From contig JAHJAO010000109.1 in assembly GCA_018813905.1 (NCBI GenBank), positions 1-32,490 on the forward strand: 32,490 nucleotides of DNA, written 5' to 3'. The notes below the pieces were generated by a model. The model made no database searches. It worked only from the letters and a program-made list of their open reading frames with translations, and was not told where the DNA came from. Each line of letters begins with the position of its first letter. Position 1 is the stretch's first letter. A program made the position numbers and the translations under genes. This stretch comes from Candidatus Omnitrophota bacterium (GTDB lineage: Bacteria; Omnitrophota; Gorgyraeia; B26-G9). Below are positions 25,880-32,490 of this stretch, piece after piece.

Positions 25880-28800
25880 TCAGCCGCCGTGACTTGTACT
25901 TCTGTTCAAGAAACCATTAATGTCATACCAGTATTTGTTTGCTAATCCGCCATTGGAATTATACGCTTCTATCTGCCGGCCGCTGGCGTCAAACATCACT
26001 TTTCCGGAATACCGGCCGTTGTCACCGTAATTACTGGTTTGATCCATAAACCCGGCACTATTATACAGATACTTGCTCTGTAACGCGCCCAATTGATCGC
26101 CGGATACCACAAGATAGGTTGAATCCTGGTTGCCGTTACTATCATATTTGGTCCGAGTTGTCTGGGACGAATCCCATTCTCCATCTACAAGCGGAGTGCC
26201 GTTATCGTCATAGGCCTTCATCGTCTGATAACTGGTCGTATACGAGAGGAATCCCTGGTCGGAATACGTATATCTCTGGACCTCCTGCCCCTTATCATTA
26301 TATACCGACTGGGCATTGCCAAAGGTATCATATGTGATATGACTGACCATATTTTCGGTGCGGCCGTAACTGACTGTTTGCATGATCTGGCCAAAGTTAT
26401 TATACTCGTTTGCCTGAATTAACGCCCCGGAGCCAAACGTGTTTGGATCAGTATAATTGGATTCAGCTCCCGCAGTGCCGGCAGGAACATACTGATAACC
26501 GTTAGGAGCGGTGTATGCTCCGGTAAATAACTGATAGGTCCTGGCCGCCTTAGAATAGTGGTCAAACTCTGTCCGCGACGTAATTACCTCCACCCCGTTG
26601 ACAAGATCATAACTAAACCCCAGGGTGTGGGTAAGCATGCCTAAATTATCATAGCTATACTCTGAAGTTTTAAAGTTCTTGTAATTGAACATCTCGGTTG
26701 GCCGGCCCAATGTATTGTAAACTATCGTCCCGAGTTGGCCGCCGTTTTCCCCGTAATTCACGGTTTTATCTAAAAATCCCTGGCTGTTATACTGGTTTTG
26801 GGAGGTCTTGACCCCTTCTTTATTATAAGTAATCGAGGGGCGGCTGTAATTATCATAGGTCATCTTGCCGGAGGCGATAATTTCCGTATCTATTTCGGAA
26901 GCCATATTCACGATGATGTCCTGCCCGTCCAAGCCAATCCTTGTTTCCTGATGCGACGGGATTACGTCGCTACCGGTCACACGGTTGAGCGCATAAGATT
27001 TTGATTCCACAATAAAACCGGTAGCTACCAAACTGACATTACCGTCTTTATCGGTGGTCTGTATCGTGTAAGCAAAGTCTTGTGTTTTAAAATCGTTCCG
27101 GCTTGTGATGTTTCCGTTGGCATCGGTTTCTTCATACACCGTATACATAGCCACGGCGCGCGAGGCGTCATCATACTCGGTATAACCGCTCATCCGGTAC
27201 CAGCCGGTTTCTGTTCCCACCGCATCTGTGCCCGCAGCATTTTTCTCAAAAGTTAAATTGTAGGATATGGTGAGAAAGCCGCGTTCGTTATATGCAAACC
27301 GGCTTACTTCCATGCCTTCCGGATTTACCGTATGCGTTTGTTTGCCGAAGGCATTGTAATAGGTGGTTGCAGTCTGAACCTCGTCTGTGGCGTGGCTGGT
27401 TGTAGAGCTGAGAAAGCCGTTTTGCGAATATTCGAATTTTTGCACCACATAACCGCGTTCATTAAGAGTGTGTATCGGCCGGCCCAGGCTGTTAAATTCT
27501 GTTTTTCCCGAATACCCGCCATTTAGGCCGTAATTATAAGTCGCTTGCAAAAAACCTTTCGAAGAAAAGTAGAACCGGCTTGTCTTCTCGTCATATTCAT
27601 TGTAAGAATATTCCTGCTGCCCGTATCTATTGAATGTGGTATACCCGATCATTTTATCATTGTCGCCGTAATTAACCGTCAAAGAAAGAAATCCGGTATT
27701 AGAATTGCCCACGTACTGAACATCCGTAGCTTTTTTCTCCACATTGGTGTTGTAAATAAAATCCTGGGTTTTAACGGCAATGCCCTGTTCGGATATGGAC
27801 CAGGCATCAAGCGGCCGGCTGCTCGCATCATAACGCGTATACCCGGTCAATACTTGCCCTTCGCCGTAAGAATTCGCCTGGAGCATAAAACCGTACGCAT
27901 CGTATGTATAATCCGCGGTTAACGCTCCTTCGACGTTTAATTGCGCAATCGCCTTGCCGAACGCATTATATGTAGTTTGGCCGGTAATAGTTTCCGCGCC
28001 TGTATCCGCGTCCGGTTCGCCGTAGGAAATGCTGGAGACGAGTTGCCCGCTGAAATCATTGTATACGAAGGACTGTACGACCACGCCGGATTGATTGAGG
28101 TTTTCCGTGGGGCGCCCGATGGCATTAAAAACTGTTTTTCCCAAGAAAGACTTCCTTTCGCCGTAATTATAGATCTCTTTTAAAAATCCTTCCGAGGAAT
28201 AACGATACAGGGTTGTTCTTTCATCGTATTCGTTATAACTAACATCTTGCCTGCCGTATTTATCAAAAGTCGTATAACCCGTCGGAGAACCCTCTCCATC
28301 CCGGCCGAAATTGGTCATGCTGGTTAAAAACCCGTTTGTATAAACAAACCTTTGTACCAAAGCGCCTGTTTCCTGGGTTGTTTCATAAGTCTGATAAGTT
28401 TCTATCGGTTTGGAATGGGCATCAAATACGGTATAGCCGCTTATCTGGTAATAACCGTTAGTTGCGTCTCCGGTTATATTCTCTACTTCCGGCCCAGCGG
28501 CGTCTTCGACAAAAACCAGATTGTTTGTTCTTTGCAAAAAGCCGCGTGCATTATAGCTGTACTCGGAAACAGTAATGCCTTTATCATTTTCCGCTTTTAT
28601 TGCTTTGCCATAAGTATCATAATGAGTCGAACCGGTGTAGGCCTGACCTTCACCATGACTTGTGCTGAAATCCATAAAGCCGTATTCATTATAGTGAAAA
28701 GTCTGCGTCAAGCCCTTCCCTGTCTTGACATTCCCGCTCATATTATAAGCTTCAAGCGGCCGGCCGCTGCGGTCAAATACGGTAAAGCCGACACAGGCAT

Positions 28801-31800
28801 TGTTATAGCCGTAGTTGTAAGTTTGTTTCAAAAAGCCCTGCGAAGAATAGGAAAAGTACGCTGTTCTATACCCTTCTTCGTTATAGCTGGTTTGCTGGCG
28901 GCCGTATCTATCAAAATCCGTATAACCGGCAATAACCTGCTCGCCATCTTCAAAATCCCCGTAGTTGGTTGTGCGGGTTAAAAAACCCTCATCATACTCG
29001 TATCCCTGGCTCAAAATCTCTTCATGGCTTATTAACGTTCCGGCCGCATCATAGGTTTCGTAAATAGAATATGTTTCTGTCGGCTTGGAATAAACGTCAA
29101 ATTTCGTGTATCCGGTAACTACTTGTTCCGGATTGCCTTCGCCGTCTAAAACCACTTCGTTATTTACATCCAAGCGTAAGGCGTAAGACTCGGATTTATC
29201 CATAAACCCCCGCTCATTGTACGTATATTTCTGAACCACATACCCTTGGGCATTGGTGATCTCCGAAGCCTTGCCGAATTTATCATAAGAGGTCGCGCCC
29301 GTATATGTGGGTGAAAATGTTTCCCGTACGCTGAAACTTTTTGCGAAATTACCTATATCAACGTTATCAATATCCCCGTCTTGATCCAAGTCGCAGTGCT
29401 GGTACTGAGCGTATGTATCCGGATTTTCTTCCGCGTTAACCCCGTAAGAAGTTATGAAATCCGTAATTCCGGCAAAAGCGTTTTCAAAAAGAGCTACATC
29501 TTCGTTATTTATTACGCCATCATAATTGTAATCATATTGGGCATCGTAGACCCCGTCCCCCTTTACCAGCGTCGTATCCGGATCATAAACATTGATAAAG
29601 TTAACCACTCTGCTTATACTTATATTCGTTGCCTCGCCCCAGGATTTGCTGGACGCCAGGAATCCATCCGCGCCATATTCAAAAGTCTGGGTAAGCCCCT
29701 TCAGATATGGCTGCCATTCTTCCGGAAAAGCGTCGATACCCAGCGTTTCATCCACGGAGAATCCGTCTTTGAGCGCAGAAAGCAGGTCGCTGGGAATATT
29801 CGAAACGCCGCCATACATATTAAAACTCGCCAATGGCCTTGAGTAAACATCGTAAACCGTGCTTCCGGTAAACGCTTTATTTTTACCGTAATTAGAGGTA
29901 GATTTTAAAAATCCTGCCGCCGAATACACATATTTTTGGGTCAGTTGGTCTTCGTCATTGAAAGATTGATACTGTCGGCCGTAATTGTCAAACACTGTGT
30001 AGCCGGTGACAACCTGCTCATTAGTTTCCGGGTCAATATCGCCATAACTTACGGTTTTCCTGACAAAACTCGTATATTGAGTCACGGTATCCGTCCGGTA
30101 TACGGTTTTGCCATCTTCGTCCACACCATCCTGAACGCGAATTGTTGTCTGGTAGGAATACTCGTAATCCTGCACTTTTGTAAGCTGCGGCCCTAAGCTT
30201 ACCCCGTTTTCGTCGATCTTCTCATAATACTGATAAGTAGCCATGGCCCGGGAATCGCCGCTAAAAACCGTAAAACCCGTTATCATCGGCAAATCCGCTC
30301 CTAAACCCTCTTCGCCTAAGCGGGTTAGGGATTTATCCATAACATCAGCTCCAACTTCGCCCCCCGCACTAACTTTAGCGTGGGAAAATTTGTCCGCCGC
30401 AATCGAATAAGCGCCGATAGCCATTTCCTTCAAAGATTCCGCCTGAACACCTAAGCCTTGCCCGGCTTGGTCTTCGGCTTGCTGTTCACAGGATAACCCA
30501 AGAATGTAATAACTCGTGCCGACATCATCTAATACCGTTTGACCTTCTGATTGATCAGCCTGCTGGGCTAGGGCCTCTGTCGAATATTGCTGGATACATT
30601 TCAAAGCGCAGGCAAACGCTTTTTCCATATCCCCGGCAGTATAAGCGTCCCAAGCCGCGTTAGTTAATGTAGTCGAACTCGAACTGTCGACCGTGTCAAT
30701 ATATTCGGCACCCCATTCTTCTTCCCACTGTTCGGCAATATTTAACAGGTCCGCGAATGTGGATATAACGGTTTCACCCACGCCGTCGCTGCGACCTAAA
30801 GTATACGTTTTTACCAGAAGCCCGTTTTCATCATAATCATACCTTTGCACCAGACTCCCCTGATGATTAAATACATCCACGGGGCGCGAACGCAGATCAT
30901 ACTGTGTCCAGCCAGTCCAGGTCCCATTTTCGCCATAGCTATCCGTTCTTTCCAAAAATCCTTCCGCATTATACTCGTAAGTCTGGGTAAGAGATCCGCT
31001 CTGGTTATAGGTTTCGGTAGGCCTGGAGTATTCGTTAAAAACGGTTTTACCCGTAAGTCTTTGCCCAAACCCGTAAGACCTTGTGTACTCTAAAAAACCA
31101 TTTGAGTTATATATGTACTGCTGCTGTTTTTCGCACAAAGCGTTTGCATAATCGGTCTGGTCGGCCAGAACCTTGCCGTCTGTATCCAGTAGATTGCCGC
31201 CCCCATCCCGAACATACGCATATACGGCATCGGTGCGCCCTTTATCATCAAAGGTGGTTTTGGAAACTACCATGTAAGAAAACTCTCCGTTTACTTTTAT
31301 CGGCTCTCCGTTTTCATTTCTTTCTACGCCAAGAGATATGGTATAATCCATTAAACCGTTTTCCTTATAAATATACTCCTGGGCTCGTATGGTATCGCCG
31401 TTATCGCCTACTTGCCAGACTTCAAACGGACGGCCTTTATTGTCAAAAATCGTATAACTTAAAACCGCCTGCTCCCCGGTTAAAGGATCTGTTCCACCCA
31501 ATGATGCCGTACGCCACAAAAAGCCGTAATCATTATATTCATAAACCTGAATCAGCGTGCCTTCGGCATTATAGGTACCGTAAACCCGGCCATAATCATC
31601 ATATTCTGTCCATCCGGTAACTACGCCGCCTTCGCCAATACCGGTGATGGAAGATACGTTTCCCTGCGCATCATAATTATAGATTCCGGTTAAAACCTCA
31701 TTATAGATAATATTGCCTTGGGGATCGGTCTGCGCTAACCCTGTTTCGTCGTCTAAAACCGGCACTAAATCATACACCGCGACAAATTTCCCTGCATCCA

Positions 31801-32490
31801 CGGTTGTCTTTGTATTCGGCGTGCCGTCCTGGTTATGTTCATAAACCGCGACCAAATGCTCCTCCGCGTCATACTGAAAAGACTGCTTTAAATTGCCGAA
31901 TGAGTCTTTAACAGATTCGGGCCGTACGCCATCAGAACCAAAATAGGTGGTATTGCCGTAACTGTCCACAAATGTTTCCAGAAAATCCACGCGGTTGCCG
32001 GTGCCGTAATTATAAGTGCCGATGATCTCGCCATCCTTAGTTGTAACAGTCCGGGGCTTGCCGCCTTCAAAATTAGTTATATTCCCCCAGACATCCGTAG
32101 AGGAAATAACCTCGCCTTCATTATTATAGGCGTAGGTGATCAGGCCTTGGCTGATATGCGATTTTAGCTTTCCAGAGACATAGTTGCTTGTCGAAATGAT
32201 ATCACCGTTGGCGTTTTTAAGATATACAGTCCCACCGTTATCTAAGTACTCATAGAGGAAGATTTCTCCCCATTCACTCTGCATCTGGACTTCGGAACCG
32301 GCTTCGTAAAAGGTAATCCACTGCGTACCTTTTTCATCGGTATTGACTTTAGCTTTTACCGTACCGTCCGCGCCAAGCAGGATCTGTTCGCCGCTGGAGG
32401 TAGTAATTATAAGCGGCGGCGGCGCAATCGGCCCCATATTGGTAAAATCAGTCGGGTCGCTGGTAGGCGCAATCGGCTGGTCATTTAAAT
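25880..32490 (-). CDS. Giant YD/RHS-like repeat protein, 5' end beyond the window
   Basis: An open frame of more than 2,200 codons, still open at the window edge: upstream of the ATG at 32437 the frame continues LNDQPIAPTSDPTDFTN, so the true N-terminus is outside. Most of the chain is about 28 units of 42-70 residues with the pattern G.T.(F/Y)D.(Y/F)(G/S)(R/K)P...(Y/F)N..G....(Y/F).Y(N/S)..GFL..(T/S).(S/N)YG. Each unit resembles a pair of YD repeats, the beta-strand building block of RHS and teneurin shells. Two non-repeat inserts interrupt it. The chain stops on the last unit (YDINGFLNRSTSHGG) with no RHS core motif and no toxin domain visible. Few cysteines fit an extracellular protein. 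A large surface or secreted beta-helical shell or fibre is the best guess. Confidence 0.85.
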   Translation of the reverse strand, partial: LNDQPIAPTSDPTDFTNMGPIAPPPLIITTSSGEQILLGADGTVKAKVNTDEKGTQWITFYEAGSEVQMQSEWGEIFLYEYLDNGGTVYLKNANGDIISTSNYVSGKLKSHISQGLITYAYNNEGEVISSTDVWGNITNFEGGKPRTVTTKDGEIIGTYNYGTGNRVDFLETFVDSYGNTTYFGSDGVRPESVKDSFGNLKQSFQYDAEEHLVAVYEHNQDGTPNTKTTVDAGKFVAVYDLVPVLDDETGLAQTDPQGNIIYNEVLTGIYNYDAQGNVSSITGIGEGGVVTGWTEYDDYGRVYGTYNAEGTLIQVYEYNDYGFLWRTASLGGTDPLTGEQAVLSYTIFDNKGRPFEVWQVGDNGDTIRAQEYIYKENGLMDYTISLGVERNENGEPIKVNGEFSYMVVSKTTFDDKGRTDAVYAYVRDGGGNLLDTDGKVLADQTDYANALCEKQQQYIYNSNGFLEYTRSYGFGQRLTGKTVFNEYSRPTETYNQSGSLTQTYEYNAEGFLERTDSYGENGTWTGWTQYDLRSRPVDVFNHQGSLVQRYDYDENGLLVKTYTLGRSDGVGETVISTFADLLNIAEQWEEEWGAEYIDTVDSSSSTTLTNAAWDAYTAGDMEKAFACALKCIQQYSTEALAQQADQSEGQTVLDDVGTSYYILGLSCEQQAEDQAGQGLGVQAESLKEMAIGAYSIAADKFSHAKVSAGGEVGADVMDKSLTRLGEEGLGADLPMITGFTVFSGDSRAMATYQYYEKIDENGVSLGPQLTKVQDYEYSYQTTIRVQDGVDEDGKTVYRTDTVTQYTSFVRKTVSYGDIDPETNEQVVTGYTVFDNYGRQYQSFNDEDQLTQKYVYSAAGFLKSTSNYGKNKAFTGSTVYDVYSRPLASFNMYGGVSNIPSDLLSALKDGFSVDETLGIDAFPEEWQPYLKGLTQTFEYGADGFLASSKSWGEATNISISRVVNFINVYDPDTTLVKGDGVYDAQYDYNYDGVINNEDVALFENAFAGITDFITSYGVNAEENPDTYAQYQHCDLDQDGDIDNVDIGNFAKSFSVRETFSPTYTGATSYDKFGKASEITNAQGYVVQKYTYNERGFMDKSESYALRLDVNNEVVLDGEGNPEQVVTGYTKFDVYSKPTETYSIYETYDAAGTLISHEEILSQGYEYDEGFLTRTTNYGDFEDGEQVIAGYTDFDRYGRQQTSYNEEGYRTAYFSYSSQGFLKQTYNYGYNNACVGFTVFDRSGRPLEAYNMSGNVKTGKGLTQTFHYNEYGFMDFSTSHGEGQAYTGSTHYDTYGKAIKAENDKGITVSEYSYNARGFLQRTNNLVFVEDAAGPEVENITGDATNGYYQISGYTVFDAHSKPIETYQTYETTQETGALVQRFVYTNGFLTSMTNFGRDGEGSPTGYTTFDKYGRQDVSYNEYDERTTLYRYSSEGFLKEIYNYGERKSFLGKTVFNAIGRPTENLNQSGVVVQSFVYNDFSGQLVSSISYGEPDADTGAETITGQTTYNAFGKAIAQLNVEGALTADYTYDAYGFMLQANSYGEGQVLTGYTRYDASSRPLDAWSISEQGIAVKTQDFIYNTNVEKKATDVQYVGNSNTGFLSLTVNYGDNDKMIGYTTFNRYGQQEYSYNEYDEKTSRFYFSSKGFLQATYNYGLNGGYSGKTEFNSLGRPIHTLNERGYVVQKFEYSQNGFLSSTTSHATDEVQTATTYYNAFGKQTHTVNPEGMEVSRFAYNERGFLTISYNLTFEKNAAGTDAVGTETGWYRMSGYTEYDDASRAVAMYTVYEETDANGNITSRNDFKTQDFAYTIQTTDKDGNVSLVATGFIVESKSYALNRVTGSDVIPSHQETRIGLDGQDIIVNMASEIDTEIIASGKMTYDNYSRPSITYNKEGVKTSQNQYNSQGFLDKTVNYGENGGQLGTIVYNTLGRPTEMFNYKNFKTSEYSYDNLGMLTHTLGFSYDLVNGVEVITSRTEFDHYSKAARTYQLFTGAYTAPNGYQYVPAGTAGAESNYTDPNTFGSGALIQANEYNNFGQIMQTVSYGRTENMVSHITYDTFGNAQSVYNDKGQEVQRYTYSDQGFLSYTTSYQTMKAYDDNGTPLVDGEWDSSQTTRTKYDSNGNQDSTYLVVSGDQLGALQSKYLYNSAGFMDQTSNYGDNGRYSGKVMFDASGRQIEAYNSNGGLANKYWYDINGFLNRSTSHGG
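26870..30004 (-). repeat. Four-unit higher-order repeat within the giant protein
   Basis: Units recur in order A-B-C-D. A has GRQ..SYNEYDE.T and YSS.GFLK..YNYG; B has GRP followed by N..G.V.Q.F.YN; C has FGKA...N..G....Y.YN.RGFL; D has SKP.ETY..YE with a longer linker and GFLT..TNYGD. First codons of successive A units lie at 30004, 28927, 28279, 27646 and 26869, so two superrepeats are 648 and 633 nt (216 and 211 residues). The other two are longer because of inserts or an extended D unit. After the last A unit the order breaks down: the C unit seems fused or lost. Confidence 0.75.
29330..29560 (-). other. Paired EF-hand / dockerin-like calcium-binding insert
   Basis: Inside the repeat array are two Asp-rich loops: DYNYDGVINNEDVALFENAF and, about 40 residues later, DLDQDGDIDNVDIGNFAKSF. 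Each has the D-x-(N/D)-x-D-G-x-I-x-x-x-D spacing of a calcium loop followed by a helix, as in dockerin type I or EF-hand pairs. A short Asp/Asn-rich linker joins them. The insert sits in a C-like unit near 29300-29600. It could bind calcium to stiffen the shell, or dock to a cohesin-type partner; no cohesin is visible here. Confidence 0.75.
30295..30770 (-). other. Alpha-helical (TPR-like) insert in the giant protein
   Basis: About 158 residues without the YD pattern interrupt the array. They look helical: NIAEQWEEEWGAEYI, then NAAWDAYTAGDMEKAFACAL, and after a linker TSYYILGLSCEQQAEDQA and LKEMAIGAYSIAADKFSHAK. The Ala/Tyr/Gly spacing within helix pairs resembles tetratricopeptide repeats. 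It contains some of the few cysteines in the protein. Normal YD units resume at about 30290 with the ITGFTVFSG segment. Function unknown; a protein-binding arm is possible. Confidence 0.55.

Noticed and set aside
25880-32490. CRISPR array or DNA-level satellite suggested by the repetitive sequence
   Set aside because: The repeats are protein-level with frame maintained, variable spacing and degenerate codons; there are no constant direct repeats with unique spacers.
25880-32490. Many open frames on the opposite strand and other frames within the giant gene
   Set aside because: They mirror the repeat pattern, lack ribosome sites and resemble no protein family; shadows of the real frame.

Overview
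The window looks like a chromosomal segment of an uncultured Gram-negative bacterium. Genes for Kdo synthesis (kdsA, kdsD, kdsC) and lipopolysaccharide export (lptB, lptF, lptG) imply an LPS outer membrane. The mix of PTS regulators, a YvcK protein with an N-terminal membrane anchor, a Memo-like protein, DUF1844 and a very large YD-repeat protein fits Candidatus Omnitrophota (OP3) or a relative. This placement is inference from gene content; no rRNA or tRNA gene was seen.

Layout. Positions 1-9761 are all on the minus strand: recX (cut by the window start), an HtrA-type protease, recA, a DUF1844 protein, a Memo-like protein, a TIM-barrel epimerase-like protein, a two-domain M16 protease, rpsU (57 codons), a UPF0280/ApbE-like protein and a TonB-like protein. 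Two stretches here hold notable structure without genes: a perfect 14-bp inverted repeat at 4121-4159 and a compound inverted-repeat element at 8053-8191. One arm of the latter forms the -35 box of a consensus rpsU promoter.

Positions 9894-14143 are a plus-strand island: a GT2 glycosyltransferase, then comF-lptF-lptG behind their own promoter. The island diverges from the TonB gene and converges on fba with only 10 bp between stop codons.

Positions 14154-25814 are one long minus-strand run, probably a single large operon starting at a sigma70-like promoter at 25786-25814: kdsA-kdsD-kdsC-lptB-hpf-ptsN-yvcK-ptsH-ptsI-nucleotidyltransferase-metK-ahcY-fba. It joins Kdo synthesis, LPS transport, ribosome hibernation, a PTS phosphorelay with no visible sugar permease, a carbon-flux regulator, the SAM/S-adenosylhomocysteine cycle and an aldolase. 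lptA, lptC, rpoN and rapZ, which often sit in this neighbourhood in other bacteria, are absent.

Positions 25880-32490 hold the 3' part of a giant gene on the minus strand, open to the window edge (more than 2,200 codons visible). It is built of about 28 YD/RHS-like units arranged in a higher-order four-unit repeat, interrupted by a helical insert and by a paired EF-hand/dockerin-like insert. It ends on the last repeat with no C-terminal toxin and is followed by a textbook terminator. This is the most novel-looking object in the window.
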